A DNA stretch of 64,000 nucleotides from CAVYOE01 sp963770155 (GCA_963770155.1 CAVYOE010000001.1:496001-560000), one strand, 5' to 3'; shown: positions 1 to 9,876, counted from the first letter of the stretch. Program-made: numbers and translations. The notes: generated by a model from the sequence alone, not told the origin.

Positions 1-1202
1 TCGGGCTCTGGGTCGCGACCGGCTCGCGCAACGAGGTGGCCGAGCAGGCCGGCGTCTCGCACTTCCTCGAGCACCTGCTGTTCAAGGGAACAAAGCGCTA
101 CTCGGCGGTCGAGCTCAATGAGCAATTCGACTCGATCGGCGCCTCGTTCAACGCGGCAACGAGCAAGGAGACCACCCACGTCCACGCCCGCTTCCTCGAC
201 GAACACACCGAGCGTGCCTTCGACCTGATGGCCGAGATGCTGCTGGGCCCGACGTATCCAGAGGACGAGGTCCAGACCGAGCGCCAAGTGGTGATCGAGG
301 AGATCGCGATGTATGAGGACGAGCCCCAGGACAAGGTCCACGACGTGCTCGACGCCGCGATCTTCGGCGACCATCCGCTCGGCCAGCGGGTGATCGGTTC
401 GGCCGATGTGATCGGTTCGATCCCGATTCCCGAGATCAAGGCGTACCACGACCGCCGCTACGTCGGTCCGAACATCGTCGTCGCCGGAGCGGGCAACCTC
501 GAGCATGAACAGATCGAGGAGCTGAGCCGCCGCCTTCTCAAGGCCGAACACGCAGAGCTCGGTCCGGATGACACTCCCGGCGTGGACGGCTCCGACCCGG
601 GGATCGGGTTCCAGAAAAAGGACACCGAGCAATACCACCTCTGCCTCGGCGCCACCGGGATCGCACGCGATGACGACCGCCGCTTCGCGCTGCGGGTCCT
701 GAACACACTCTTCGGCGGTTCGAGCTCCTCCCGGCTCTTCCGCGAGGTGCGGGAGAAGCGAGGGTTGGCCTACGCCGTCGGCTCCTACGTCGACTCCTAC
801 AGGGACACCGGCTTGGTCGCCCTCTACGTCGGCACCCGCGAGGACAACGTGGTCGAGGCGTTCGAGGTGGTCGCCGCGGAACTGCGCCGCCTCGCCGAGG
901 AAGACACCTCCGAGGAGGAGTTGGCCCGCGCAAAGGAGAGCGTCAAGGGCAGGCTCGTCCTGGCGCAGGAATCGACGGGTGCCCGGATGCAGCGGCTGGC
1001 AGGCTCGGTTCTGTTCGATCTGCCGCTCCTTTCTCTCGACGAGTTGCTGGCACGCATCGACGCCGTCGAGCCCGCTGAGCTGCGAGAGATTGCCGCCGAT
1101 CTCTACGCGCCGGAACGCTTCTCGGCCGCCGCGATCGGCCGCAGCGAGGAATGTTTCCGCGAAGCGCTCTCGCCGGTGAGCGAATCGCTCGTAGCCGCCT
1201 AA
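1..1202 (+). CDS. M16 family zinc peptidase (5'-truncated)
   Basis: Metallopeptidase of the pitrilysin/mitochondrial-processing-peptidase family (M16). The frame is open from base 3, so the gene begins outside the window. The inverted zinc motif HFLEH is at about bases 60-74, and the downstream glutamate region EEIAMYEDEP lies near base 300. A second, non-catalytic M16-like half follows, with a Gly/Ser-rich FGGSSSSRLF segment typical of the C-terminal domain. The last codon is followed at once by dapB, and its TAA stop forms the first three bases of a TAAGAT hexamer in front of dapB. In actinobacteria an M16 gene commonly precedes dapB/dapA. The substrate is unknown. Confidence 0.93.
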   Translation, partial: GLWVATGSRNEVAEQAGVSHFLEHLLFKGTKRYSAVELNEQFDSIGASFNAATSKETTHVHARFLDEHTERAFDLMAEMLLGPTYPEDEVQTERQVVIEEIAMYEDEPQDKVHDVLDAAIFGDHPLGQRVIGSADVIGSIPIPEIKAYHDRRYVGPNIVVAGAGNLEHEQIEELSRRLLKAEHAELGPDDTPGVDGSDPGIGFQKKDTEQYHLCLGATGIARDDDRRFALRVLNTLFGGSSSSRLFREVREKRGLAYAVGSYVDSYRDTGLVALYVGTREDNVVEAFEVVAAELRRLAEEDTSEEELARAKESVKGRLVLAQESTGARMQRLAGSVLFDLPLLSLDELLARIDAVEPAELREIAADLYAPERFSAAAIGRSEECFREALSPVSESLVAA

Positions 1203-1211
1203 GATCGGGAT

Positions 1212-1883
1212 ATGGCCGAGAAGATCAGGGTCGTTGTCAGTGGCGCGGCGGGGAAGATGGGCGAGGCGGCCTGCGAGGCGGTCGACGCCGCCGACGACCT
1301 GGAGCTGGCCCATAAGGCCGACCCAACCCTTGATCAACCGCTCGCCGACGCGCTCGAGGGCGCCGATGTCTGTGTTGATTTCTCTACTCCCGCCGCCGCG
1401 CTCGAGAACATCAAGGCGTGCGTCGAGGCCGGAGTCCACGCAGTTGTCGGGACCTCAGGCTTTGACCTGGATCAGGCGAAGAAGCTCGCGGAGGCCGGCA
1501 CCTCGAACGTCTTCATCGCACCCAACTTCGCGATCGGGGCCGTGCTGATGATGCAGGCCTCGAAGCTGATCGCCGAGCACCTGCCCGAGGCCGAGATCGT
1601 CGAGCTCCACCACGACCAGAAAAAGGACGCGCCTTCGGGGACCGCCAAACGCACCGCTGATCTGATCAACGAGGCCGGCGGCAACGTGCACGAGATCCAC
1701 TCGATCCGGCTCCCCGGCCTCGTCGCGCATCAGGAGGTGGTCTTCGGCGGGGAAGGGCAGACACTGACCGTCCGCCACGACTCGATCGACCGGCGCGGCT
1801 TCATGCCCGGTGTGCTGCTCGCGGTCCGCAAGGTGGGGAGCCTCCCCGAGCGGTTCACGGTCGGTCTCGAGAGCCTGCTCTGA
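1212..1883 (+). CDS. dapB: 4-hydroxy-tetrahydrodipicolinate reductase
   Basis: NAD(P)H-dependent reductase that makes tetrahydrodipicolinate in the diaminopimelate/lysine pathway. The N-terminus has the dinucleotide-binding pattern SGAAGKMG (residues about 10-17). The family signature ELHHDQKKDAPSGTA near residues 135-150 contains the catalytic His pair and the Lys. At 223 residues it is shorter than most DapB proteins (240-270). ATG at 1212 sits 6 bases after TAAGAT (1200-1205), a -10 hexamer built on the stop codon of the upstream peptidase, and no Shine-Dalgarno is visible, so the mRNA may be leaderless. dapA follows directly. Confidence 0.95.
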   Translation: MAEKIRVVVSGAAGKMGEAACEAVDAADDLELAHKADPTLDQPLADALEGADVCVDFSTPAAALENIKACVEAGVHAVVGTSGFDLDQAKKLAEAGTSNVFIAPNFAIGAVLMMQASKLIAEHLPEAEIVELHHDQKKDAPSGTAKRTADLINEAGGNVHEIHSIRLPGLVAHQEVVFGGEGQTLTVRHDSIDRRGFMPGVLLAVRKVGSLPERFTVGLESLL

Positions 1884-1925
1884 CATGCATCACTCCCGGT
1901 GCCTGACCCGGTCATACTGACGACG

Positions 1926-2798
1926 ATGAAGGAGATCGCAGGCGTGATCACGGCGATGGCCACTCCGTTCGACGAGGACGGGAACGTCGACGAGCCGGCG
2001 GCTCGCTCGCTCGCTCGCTATCTGGTCGAGAACGGCTCCCATGGCGTGGTCGTCGCCGGGACCACCGGCGAAGGTGCGACGATGAGCGACGACGAGCAGA
2101 CCTCGCTATTGCGGGCGGTGATCTCGGAGATCGGGGAGGAGGCCCTGATTGTCGCCGGCACCGGCACCAACGACACTCGCCACTCGTGCGAGCTCTCGAA
2201 GATGTCGGCCGACGCCGGCGCCGATGCGGTCCTCGTCGTCACCCCCTATTACAACAAGCCCAACCGGGCCGGACTCCGCGCCCACTTCGAGGCGGTTGCC
2301 GGATCGGTCGGCGTGCCGGTCATCCTCTACAACATCCCCTCGCGCTGTGTGATCAACATGCCGCCCGATTTGCTGGCGGAGCTGGCGCGAATCGACAACG
2401 TGGCCGCGGTGAAGCAGGCCAACGACGATGAGCTTGGCCCGATCGAGGGTCTCGCGATCCTCGCCGGCAACGACAACGTCTTCGGCCGCACCCTCGAGTT
2501 CGGCGGGGCAGGCGGGATCACGGTCGCCTCGCACCTGGTCGGCAACGAAATGCGAGAGATGTACGACGCCGCCCAGGCCGGTGAAATGGAACGGGTCAAG
2601 GAGATCGATGCCTCGCTGCAGCCGATCTATGAGGCGCTGTCGGTAGCCACGAATCCGATTCCGGTCAAGACCGGGCTCGACCTCCTCGGGATCATCTCCG
2701 CCCGGGCGCGGCTGCCGATTGTCGAGGCCAGCGAGGAAGAGCGGGCCGCCGTGCGCGGGGCGCTCGAGGCACACGGGCTGCTGGCGGCCGCCACGTAG
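1926..2798 (+). CDS. dapA: 4-hydroxy-tetrahydrodipicolinate synthase
   Basis: Schiff-base aldolase condensing pyruvate with aspartate semialdehyde, first committed step of DAP/lysine synthesis. It has the GTTGEG loop, the TPYYNKP segment with the catalytic Tyr, and the Schiff-base Lys in AAVKQAND. I prefer ATG 1926 over an upstream GTG at 1899: the protein then begins MKEIAGVITAM as family members do, and a CATACT hexamer (1913-1918) lies 7 bases upstream, fitting a leaderless start. The stop TAG shares its last base with the GTG start of the ribonuclease J gene, so the two are likely co-transcribed. Confidence 0.95.
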   Translation: MKEIAGVITAMATPFDEDGNVDEPAARSLARYLVENGSHGVVVAGTTGEGATMSDDEQTSLLRAVISEIGEEALIVAGTGTNDTRHSCELSKMSADAGADAVLVVTPYYNKPNRAGLRAHFEAVAGSVGVPVILYNIPSRCVINMPPDLLAELARIDNVAAVKQANDDELGPIEGLAILAGNDNVFGRTLEFGGAGGITVASHLVGNEMREMYDAAQAGEMERVKEIDASLQPIYEALSVATNPIPVKTGLDLLGIISARARLPIVEASEEERAAVRGALEAHGLLAAAT

Positions 2799-4465
2799 TG
2801 AGCTCGGCGGTGCGCATCCTCCCCCTGGGCGGTCTGGGGGAGATCGGCAAGAACATGACCGCGGTCGAGCTCGACGGCCGGATCGTGGTCGTCGACACCG
2901 GTCTCATGTTCCCGACCGCGGAGATGCTCGGGATCGACCTGGTCCTGCCGGACTTCTCCTACCTGCGGGAGCGGGCCGAAGACATCGAGGCCATCGTGCT
3001 CACCCACGGGCATGAGGACCACGTCGGCGCTCTCCCCTACGTATTGAGGGAGATCGGCGAGCCACCGGTGATCTACGGCGGCCTGCTCACGATAGGCATG
3101 GTCCGCTCGAAGCTCGATGAGCACAAGCTGCGCGACGCGCCGTTGCAGGAGCTGGCCGCCGGGGAGAAAGTCGAGCTCGGCCCTTTCTCGCTCGAGACCG
3201 TGCACATGTCGCACTCGATCCCCGATGCCCGCGCGGTCGCACTTGGCACCGACCACGGCACCGTCCTGATCACCGGCGACTACAAGTTCGACCAGACCCC
3301 GGTCGACGGCAACCCCGCCGACGTCTCGCGATTGGCGGAACTCGGCCGGGAGGGGGTGCTCTGCCTCTGCGGGGACTCGACCAATGCCGACCGACCCGGG
3401 ATCGCTCCGTCGGAGTCCAGCGTCGGCCCCGCGCTGCTCGACGTGTTCTCCCGTTGCGAGGGACGGATCATCGTCACCTCGTTCGCCTCCAACGTCCACC
3501 GGATCCAGCAGGTGATCGACGCCGCCGCCCAGCTCGATCGTCGCGTCGCACTGGTCGGCCGTTCGATGCGCAAGAACTTCAACATCGCCTCGAACCTGGG
3601 TATCGCCAATGCCCCCGAGGGAATCCTGATCCCCTCGAAGGAGATCGAGGACTTCCCCGATCACCAGGTGGTGGCGATATCGACCGGCAGCCAGGGAGAG
3701 CCACTCTCGGCGCTACGACGGATGGCCCACAACGATCATCCCGACGTCGAGCTCCACTCCGGCGACACCGTGATCTTCTCGGCGACCCCGATTCCCGGGA
3801 ATGAACGCTCGGTCAACGAGACGATCGACCGGATCTTCCAGATCGGGGCCTCGGTGGTGACCGCTGCCGATGCGCCCATCCACGCCTCTGGGCACGGTTG
3901 GCAGGAGGAACTTAAGCTGATGCTCAACCTGACCAAGCCCCGCTATGTCCTTCCGTTCCACGGGGATCACAAGCGGATGCGGCTGCACGGCAATCTGGCC
4001 GAGTCGGTCGGGATCGACCGAGACCGCATTTTCACCGGCAAGAACGGGCTCACACTCGAGCTCGACTCATCCGGGGCCGCCTTCACCGAGGACGTGCACG
4101 CGAGCATGATCTTCGTCGACGGCGTCTCGGTCGGGGAGCCCGACGAGTTTGCGCTGCGCGACCGGCGCAAGCTCTCCGACGACGGGGTCTTCATCGTCGT
4201 CGCGACGATTTCCTCGGAAAACGGAGAGCAGGTCGCCGACCCGGAGATCATCTTCAGGGGAGTGCAGTTCGGCGACGAAGGTGAGCCCGATGGCCTCCAC
4301 GACGACCTTTGCGAGGTGGTGGAGCAGACCCTTGCCGAAGCCGCCAAGGAAGAGATGCGCGAGGTCGTCCTGATCCAGGAGGACCTGCACGACGACATCG
4401 CCAGTTTCGTCTGGGACCAGCTGAAGCGACGGCCGCTGATCCTGCCCGTTGTGGTCGAGGTCTGA
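2798..4465 (+). CDS. rnj: Ribonuclease J
   Basis: Metallo-beta-lactamase/beta-CASP ribonuclease with endo- and 5'-exonuclease activity in mRNA decay and rRNA maturation. The 555-residue length is normal. The N-terminus has the zinc motif HGHEDH (about residue 70) and GDYKFD; the beta-CASP domain shows SFASNVHRIQQ and later ASGHGW. The GTG start overlaps the dapA stop by one base, indicating translational coupling. The dapA-rnj order is common in actinobacteria. A GC-rich inverted repeat follows before the convergent histidine kinase gene. Confidence 0.95.
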   Translation: MSSAVRILPLGGLGEIGKNMTAVELDGRIVVVDTGLMFPTAEMLGIDLVLPDFSYLRERAEDIEAIVLTHGHEDHVGALPYVLREIGEPPVIYGGLLTIGMVRSKLDEHKLRDAPLQELAAGEKVELGPFSLETVHMSHSIPDARAVALGTDHGTVLITGDYKFDQTPVDGNPADVSRLAELGREGVLCLCGDSTNADRPGIAPSESSVGPALLDVFSRCEGRIIVTSFASNVHRIQQVIDAAAQLDRRVALVGRSMRKNFNIASNLGIANAPEGILIPSKEIEDFPDHQVVAISTGSQGEPLSALRRMAHNDHPDVELHSGDTVIFSATPIPGNERSVNETIDRIFQIGASVVTAADAPIHASGHGWQEELKLMLNLTKPRYVLPFHGDHKRMRLHGNLAESVGIDRDRIFTGKNGLTLELDSSGAAFTEDVHASMIFVDGVSVGEPDEFALRDRRKLSDDGVFIVVATISSENGEQVADPEIIFRGVQFGDEGEPDGLHDDLCEVVEQTLAEAAKEEMREVVLIQEDLHDDIASFVWDQLKRRPLILPVVVEV

Positions 4466-4509
4466 TCCGCGCGACGCGCGCGCCCGTACGACGGCCCTGA
4501 AAAGACTTG

Positions 4510-4541
4510 CCCCCGGGGTCGAGGGAGGGCGACCCCGGGGG
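4510..4541. terminator. GC-rich hairpin between convergent genes
   Basis: Perfect 12-base inverted repeat (arms 4510-4521 and 4530-4541, loop of 8) in the 183-base gap between rnj (+) and the histidine kinase (-). No T-run follows on either strand, so it is at best an atypical terminator. The arms are themselves partly palindromic (CCCCGGGG). Confidence 0.5.
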
Positions 4542-4648
4542 CGGATCGCTCTGGCTTGGGCCGGCCAAAGCGCTTGCTCGCCAGGCGTACTTGGGGGACG
4601 GAACCCGGCGAGCCGTGTCTCGTCCTGCACGGACGATAGGTCCGGTCC

Positions 4649-6112
4649 TTAAGGGATCGCTAAACGTTGCGCGCTCTCGCTCGGCGCAGCGGTTCCCTTC
4701 GAAAGCGGCAGCCGCACCACGAGCCGTGCGCCTCCGGCTGGAGAGCGCCCCGCCTCGACCGACCCGCCATGAGCCTGGGCGACGGCCCGCACGATCGCCA
4801 AGCCGAGCCCGGTGCCGGCGTCGCTCGCGGTATCCGCGGGCCCTTCCCCGCGCACGAAGCGGTCGAATACCTGGGACTCCATCCCCTCGGGGAACCCCGG
4901 CCCGTCATCGCTGACTGAGAGCTCGATCTCGCCGCTGTCGGTGCGCACCGAGCCGCCGAGCTCGATCCTGGTCCCGCGCGGAGTGTGCCGCACCGAGTTG
5001 TCGAGCAGATTGACGACGACGCGGTGAAGCTCGTCCGGGTTCGCCTCGACCGGCATCGAGTCGGGAAGGTCGACGCTGAGGAGATGACCGTCCGACATCG
5101 GCCGCACCTCGGCTGCGGCAGCCGCCGCGATCTCCGAGAGATCAACGCTCGAATGCGGCGAGACCCGCCCGGCATCGGCGCGCGCGAGCAACAGGAGATC
5201 GGAAACCAGCCGGCGCATGCGACGGGAGGAATTGAGGGCGGATCCCACCATCTCGGCCTGGTCCGAATCGCCGTCGAGCTCCTCCTCGAGCAGCTCCAGA
5301 TTGGCGAGGATGCTGGTCAGCGGGGTGCGCAGCTCGTGCGAAGCATCGGCGAGGAATTCGCGCTGTCGGCTGAGCGCTTCCTCTCGCTCGGTCCTGGCCG
5401 AGTCAAGCGAAGCAAGCATCTCCGCCAGGGTGTTGGCGAGCTCTGCGACCTCATCTTCGGTCTTCGGCTCCGGGATGCCTTTGGAGGTGTCCCGGGTCGC
5501 CGTGATCTCCCGCGCGGTGGCGGTCAGGTCGGCGATCGGCCTCATGGCGCGATCGGCGACGGCCAGCCCGGCCAACGTCGCGAGCACGGTTCCACCGAGA
5601 ACTCCGGCCAGCAGGAACAGCCAGACCCTGCTGATCGAGGCATCCATGTCGTCGGAGCTCCGTGCGTACTGGATGAAGACGGGGAAGCCGCTCGACTCGA
5701 TCGCGGCGGTGGCGACGTGCATGCCGTCGACCTCGGGGTAGCCATTCTGCGGCGCGCCGAGGTCGACGTTGCGATCGGTAGGGGCGATTGTGTTCCCGAC
5801 CTGGTCCACCACGCGAACCACGGCTCCATTGGCCAGCGCCACCGCGGCGAGCGAATGGCGCGTATTGACGACCGTCTGGCCGGCCGAGAGGCCGAGGGTC
5901 GTGTCGTCCGCGAGCCGCTGCGCGGAGTTACCGAGCTCCTCGTGGAAGTCGTTGCGCATCTGGTCGGTGGCCAGGCGGCCCACCACCGCGGCGAACCCGA
6001 CCAGGATGACGAGGGTCAGCCCTGCCGAGGCGACTGCCAGCCGCCACCTGACTGGCCAGCGCGAAAAGAGACGGGACAAGCGCGAGAGAGGCCGGGCGAG
6101 TCGCGCGGTCAT
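4649..6112 (-). CDS. Sensor histidine kinase (HAMP, two TM)
   Basis: Membrane sensor kinase of a two-component system, 487 residues. TM helices are near residues 24-46 and 165-190, flanking a roughly 120-residue extracytoplasmic sensor. These are followed by HAMP, a HisKA phospho-acceptor motif SHELRTPL (about residue 260), and a HATPase domain with NLLDNSVRH, DDGPGF and GTGLGLAI. Its ATG overlaps the TGA of the response regulator (ATGA at 6109-6112), so the pair is translationally coupled. Domain order resembles the MprB/PrrB-type kinases of actinobacteria, but the signal cannot be told from sequence. The frame stays open upstream, antisense to nothing useful; the start is fixed by the TM N-terminus. 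Confidence 0.93.
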   Translation of the reverse strand: MTARLARPLSRLSRLFSRWPVRWRLAVASAGLTLVILVGFAAVVGRLATDQMRNDFHEELGNSAQRLADDTTLGLSAGQTVVNTRHSLAAVALANGAVVRVVDQVGNTIAPTDRNVDLGAPQNGYPEVDGMHVATAAIESSGFPVFIQYARSSDDMDASISRVWLFLLAGVLGGTVLATLAGLAVADRAMRPIADLTATAREITATRDTSKGIPEPKTEDEVAELANTLAEMLASLDSARTEREEALSRQREFLADASHELRTPLTSILANLELLEEELDGDSDQAEMVGSALNSSRRMRRLVSDLLLLARADAGRVSPHSSVDLSEIAAAAAAEVRPMSDGHLLSVDLPDSMPVEANPDELHRVVVNLLDNSVRHTPRGTRIELGGSVRTDSGEIELSVSDDGPGFPEGMESQVFDRFVRGEGPADTASDAGTGLGLAIVRAVAQAHGGSVEAGRSPAGGARLVVRLPLSKGTAAPSESAQRLAIP

Positions 6113-6798
6113 GGCTTGAGTACGTAACCCGCGCCGCGCTTGGTGTGAAGGATCCGTGGTTCGCCGCCGGATTCGAGTTTGCGCCGCAGGTTGGAGATGA
6201 ACACGTCGATCGTGTTGGTCTCGTCGGTCGGGTCGTAGCCCCAGACCTCCTCGAGCAGTCGCTCGCGGGAGACCACCAGCTTGCTGTTCTCCGCGAGGTA
6301 CTCGAGCAGCTCGAACTCGCGCTTGGTCAACTCGAGCTCGCGGTCGCCGCGACGGACCTCGCGGCTGTCGGCGTTGAGAACGAGGTCGCCGACGACCAGC
6401 GAGGCGGATCCCCGCGGGGGCCGCCGGCGAAGCAGCGCCCGAATCCTCGCCAGCAGCTCCTGACGCTCGAACGGCTTCACCAGATAGTCGTCGGCACCGG
6501 AATCGAGGCCGGTGACCCGGTCGTCGGTGTCGGATCGTGCGGTCAGGATCAGGATCGGGACATCGCTGTCGGCGCGGATCCGCTCGCAAACCTCGACTCC
6601 ATCGAGCCTGGGAAGGCCAAGATCGAGCACGACCAGGTCCGGGGAGAACTGCTCGGCCTCGGTCAGCGCCTCGACACCGTCGGCGGCGCTGCGAACCTCG
6701 TGCCCCTCGGCACGCAGGGAGCGGCGGAGGACGTCGGCGATCGCCTCGTCGTCCTCGACCACGAGGACGCGGGCGGCGGCTGTTGCCTGCTCGAGCAC
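6109..6798 (-). CDS. OmpR/PhoB-family response regulator
   Basis: DNA-binding partner of the adjacent kinase, 229 residues: receiver domain with the acidic pair VEDDEA, phospho-acceptor Asp in VLDLGLPRLDG and the conserved Lys in DYLVKPF, then a winged-helix domain ending HTKRGAGYVLKP. GTG at 6798 is preceded by TAACCT (6806-6811 on the plus strand as AGGTTA) with a 7-base spacer, consistent with a leaderless transcript. It is divergent from ftsK. The frame stays open far upstream on the ftsK antisense strand; that extension is not coding. Confidence 0.94.
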   Translation of the reverse strand: MLEQATAAARVLVVEDDEAIADVLRRSLRAEGHEVRSAADGVEALTEAEQFSPDLVVLDLGLPRLDGVEVCERIRADSDVPILILTARSDTDDRVTGLDSGADDYLVKPFERQELLARIRALLRRRPPRGSASLVVGDLVLNADSREVRRGDRELELTKREFELLEYLAENSKLVVSRERLLEEVWGYDPTDETNTIDVFISNLRRKLESGGEPRILHTKRGAGYVLKP

Positions 6799-6906
6799 TC
6801 TCTTTAGGTTAGAGCCGCCTTCGTGCCTGGCGGTGATCCTTGAGGGAGTCTTAAATTCGTGCCTGGGCAGGCAGGGGAGAGGCGATCCGCGTCGAAGGGT
6901 GGTCCG

Positions 6907-9447
6907 ATGCTTGCAGAGCGTCTGCTCACCGGACCCCCGAAGCGGCGTCCTCCCGGCCGTGCGAAAAAGCGCGGCCGCGGACAGTCGGCCCGTGCGCGCG
7001 AGGAGGAGCGGCGCCAGCGCCGCAACGATCTGATCGGGATCGGCCTGATCGCGCTTGCGATCTACATGGCCTACGTCGTCTACCTCGGCTGGGACGGAGG
7101 ACAGGTCGGCAAGTTCTCCGACCAGGCGCTCGCATACTCGGTCGGGGCGGGGGCGGTGCTTGTTCCGGTTGCGCTCGCGACAGTGGGTGCGGCGCTGATT
7201 CTGCGGCCGGTCATTTCCGAGCGCCGCGACCTGGTCACCGGGGTCGGGGTGCTGGTGGCCGGGCTGCTGCTCGCCTACGCATCCCAGACCATGGGGCTCG
7301 GGGCCGCGGGGACGCGCGATGGCTTGTTCGAGAAGGAGTTCATCCAGAACCACGGCGGGGGAGTGGGCGAAGCGCTGTACTGGGCGACCAACTCTCTGCT
7401 CGGCCGGCTTGGGTCCCACATCCTCGCTCTGGGTCTGGTGGCCGCCGGACTGCTCCTGCTCAGCGGGCGGTCGCTCTCCTCGTTTGTCGGCGGCTTCGGC
7501 CGGGGCGCCGGGCGCGCCAAGCGGGGCGTCGCCGACTTCGCAACCGCCGTGCGCGAGACCGGCCGCGTCGATCCCGACCTGCTCGAGACCGAGCCGGCGG
7601 AAACGGACAAGATGTACGGCGCCCCGGAGGCGGTCGGTAGTGGCGAAACGTCGATCCTCCCGCCCGAGCCGGAAGAGCCCGAGGGCGGCGACGGCACCGC
7701 CAACTTCGACGAGGCGATCAAGGTCCACGAGCTCCGCGCCGTCGACAAGGACGACGACGAGCCGGTGACCGAGGAGAACGAAGTGGTCGGGGCAACTGAG
7801 ATCAGGTCCACCACTACGGGACCCGCCGCCGCCGGCCCCGGAAGCGGAGCTGAGGAGTCGGCGGATAATGCTGCCGAGGACGTGGGCGAAGAAGCGGAAG
7901 TGGAGCTCACCCCGATGGGCGAGCGGCGCGAGAAGTTCACCACCTCCGCCGGGATCGACTACAAGATGCCGACGGGGAAGCTGCTCGAGAAGAGCACCGG
8001 CACCGACAAGGGACCGAAGGCCAGCGACCTGGAGGCGACCGGCCGAACCTTGGTCGAGACCCTGGCGAGCTTCGGGGTCGACGCAAAGATCGTCGGCACG
8101 GTCACCGGGCCCCATGTGAGCCGGTACGAGCTGAAGCTGGCGCCGGGGACCAAGGTCTCGAAGATCACCCAGCTGTCCGACGATCTCGCCTACGCGCTCG
8201 CCTCGACCGACATTCGCATTCTCGCCCCGATCCCTGGCAAGCAGGCGGTCGGCGTGGAGGTGCCCAACCTGCGTCGCAAGCTGGTTCGGCTCGGCGACAT
8301 CTACGGCGGCCGGCCCAAGGGGGCCTCGCCCCTCGTGGCCTGGCTCGGCAAGGACATCGCCGGCAACGCGATCTGGACCGACTTGCAGAAGATGCCGCAC
8401 GTGTTGGTCGCCGGGACCACCGGATCCGGTAAGTCCGGGTGCGTCAACGCGGTGCTGAGCTCGATGTTGCTGCACGCCTCTCCGAACGAGCTGCGCCTGG
8501 TGCTGGTCGATCCGAAGCGGGTCGAGCTCAATCACTACGAGTCCGTCCCGCACCTGCTGACGCCGGTCGTGACCTCTCCGCGGGTGGCGGCAAACGTGCT
8601 CCAGAACCTGATCGTCGAGATGGAAAGCCGCTACGGAGTAATGAGCGAAGCCCGTGCGCGCAACCTGGAGGAGCTCAACCGCGTCCGGAAGCAGGAGGGC
8701 GAGCCCACCCTGCCGCACATCCTCTGCGTCATCGACGAGCTGGCCGACCTGATGATGGTGGCTCCGGCTGAGGTCGAGGACGCGATCATCCGCCTCGCCC
8801 AGAAGTCGCGCGCGGTCGGCATCCACCTGCTCCTGGCGACCCAGCGTCCCTCGACCGACATCATCACCGGCACGATCAAGGTCAACATCCCGGCGCGCAT
8901 CGCTTTCGCCGTGTCCTCCCAGGTCGACTCCCGCGTCATCCTCGACCAGGGCGGCGCCGAGTCGTTGCTGGGCCAGGGCGACATGCTGTTCCGGCCCGCG
9001 GGCACCGGGAAGCTTCAGCGGATACAGGGAGCCTTTCTCACCGAGGACGAGATCGCCAAGGTGACCAAGCACTGGGCCGCCCAGGGGGAGCCGGAGTTCG
9101 AACAGGAGCTCTTGGCCGAGCGGGCCCCGGCGGCGGAGGAGGGGGATGGCGAGGACGACGACCTCTCTCCCGACTCCGACGACCTGCTCGATGACGCGAT
9201 GGCGCTCGTCGTCCAGAGCGAGTCTGCTTCGGTCTCGATGATTCAGCGTCGCTTCCGGGTCGGCTACACGCGGGCCGGCCGCCTGATCGACATGCTGGAG
9301 CGCCGCGGAGTGATCTCCGGCTACGAGGGCTCAAAGCCGCGCCAGGTTCTGATCACCGAGGCCGACCTGCCGCGCTACCTGAACGGAGGGCAGGAAGCGA
9401 ACGGAGAGCAGGAGGCGGCAGCTGCCGCAGAGGTGCCCGCGCAGTAG
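6907..9447 (+). CDS. ftsK: DNA translocase FtsK/SpoIIIE
   Basis: Septal DNA pump that clears chromosomes at division and activates dimer resolution. It has N-terminal TM helices (roughly residues 35-180), an acidic linker, then the RecA-like motor with Walker A GTTGSGKS and Walker B-type LVLVDPKR and ICVIDELADL. The C-terminal gamma winged helix (SVSMIQRRFRVGYTRAGRLI) reads the KOPS polarity sequences. Only about four TM helices and a short linker make it nearer to SpoIIIE than to E. coli FtsK. ATG 6907 is chosen over GTG 6859. A TAAATT hexamer at 6852-6857 could give a leader of about 40 bases. Confidence 0.94.
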   Translation: MLAERLLTGPPKRRPPGRAKKRGRGQSARAREEERRQRRNDLIGIGLIALAIYMAYVVYLGWDGGQVGKFSDQALAYSVGAGAVLVPVALATVGAALILRPVISERRDLVTGVGVLVAGLLLAYASQTMGLGAAGTRDGLFEKEFIQNHGGGVGEALYWATNSLLGRLGSHILALGLVAAGLLLLSGRSLSSFVGGFGRGAGRAKRGVADFATAVRETGRVDPDLLETEPAETDKMYGAPEAVGSGETSILPPEPEEPEGGDGTANFDEAIKVHELRAVDKDDDEPVTEENEVVGATEIRSTTTGPAAAGPGSGAEESADNAAEDVGEEAEVELTPMGERREKFTTSAGIDYKMPTGKLLEKSTGTDKGPKASDLEATGRTLVETLASFGVDAKIVGTVTGPHVSRYELKLAPGTKVSKITQLSDDLAYALASTDIRILAPIPGKQAVGVEVPNLRRKLVRLGDIYGGRPKGASPLVAWLGKDIAGNAIWTDLQKMPHVLVAGTTGSGKSGCVNAVLSSMLLHASPNELRLVLVDPKRVELNHYESVPHLLTPVVTSPRVAANVLQNLIVEMESRYGVMSEARARNLEELNRVRKQEGEPTLPHILCVIDELADLMMVAPAEVEDAIIRLAQKSRAVGIHLLLATQRPSTDIITGTIKVNIPARIAFAVSSQVDSRVILDQGGAESLLGQGDMLFRPAGTGKLQRIQGAFLTEDEIAKVTKHWAAQGEPEFEQELLAERAPAAEEGDGEDDDLSPDSDDLLDDAMALVVQSESASVSMIQRRFRVGYTRAGRLIDMLERRGVISGYEGSKPRQVLITEADLPRYLNGGQEANGEQEAAAAAEVPAQ

Positions 9448-9459
9448 GATCGAGGCACG

Positions 9460-9876
9460 ATGGGTTTCTTGGACAAGCTCGACAAGGGCTTGAAGGCGGT
9501 CGGCGGGCTCAGCGGGATGCCCTCGATGAAGGAGCCGAGCTCGCTGGGAAAGGTCCGGATCGGAAGCAAGAAGAAGCTGGATCTGCCGGCGGGGAGGGTG
9601 GAGGTCTGGTACCAGATCCCCCGCACCGAGATCTTTACCGAGGACGACGACGGCCCGGTCATCGTCGAGCCCGGCGACCTTACCGTGGCGCTGAAGCCGG
9701 CGGGCAAGGGAAGGGCGATCGACGTGGAGCAGTCCTCTGGAAGCAAGAGCAGTCAGGACCTGAAGCACCAGCGGTGCAGGGTCGGAACCGTCGAGATACC
9801 GGCGGCCGGGGCTTACACGGTCCAGAGCTCCTCGAATGAGGCTCCCGGGGCGGCGGAGCTCCTCTTCGACAGCTGA
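9460..9876 (+). CDS. Conserved hypothetical protein, 138 aa
   Basis: I do not recognise the family. A short N-terminal amphipathic stretch (GFLDKLDKGLKAVGG) precedes a mainly beta-strand, charged body ending GAAELLFDS. There is no signal peptide or TM helix. Codon usage is strongly coding. ATG lies 9 bases after TAGGAT (9445-9450), whose TAG is the stop codon of ftsK, so it may have its own leaderless transcript. Confidence 0.75.
   Translation: MGFLDKLDKGLKAVGGLSGMPSMKEPSSLGKVRIGSKKKLDLPAGRVEVWYQIPRTEIFTEDDDGPVIVEPGDLTVALKPAGKGRAIDVEQSSGSKSSQDLKHQRCRVGTVEIPAAGAYTVQSSSNEAPGAAELLFDS

Noticed and set aside
6799..9072. Very long minus-strand frame upstream of the response regulator
   Set aside because: It is antisense to the whole of ftsK. 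High GC content leaves antisense frames open, and the receiver domain fixes the start at 6798.
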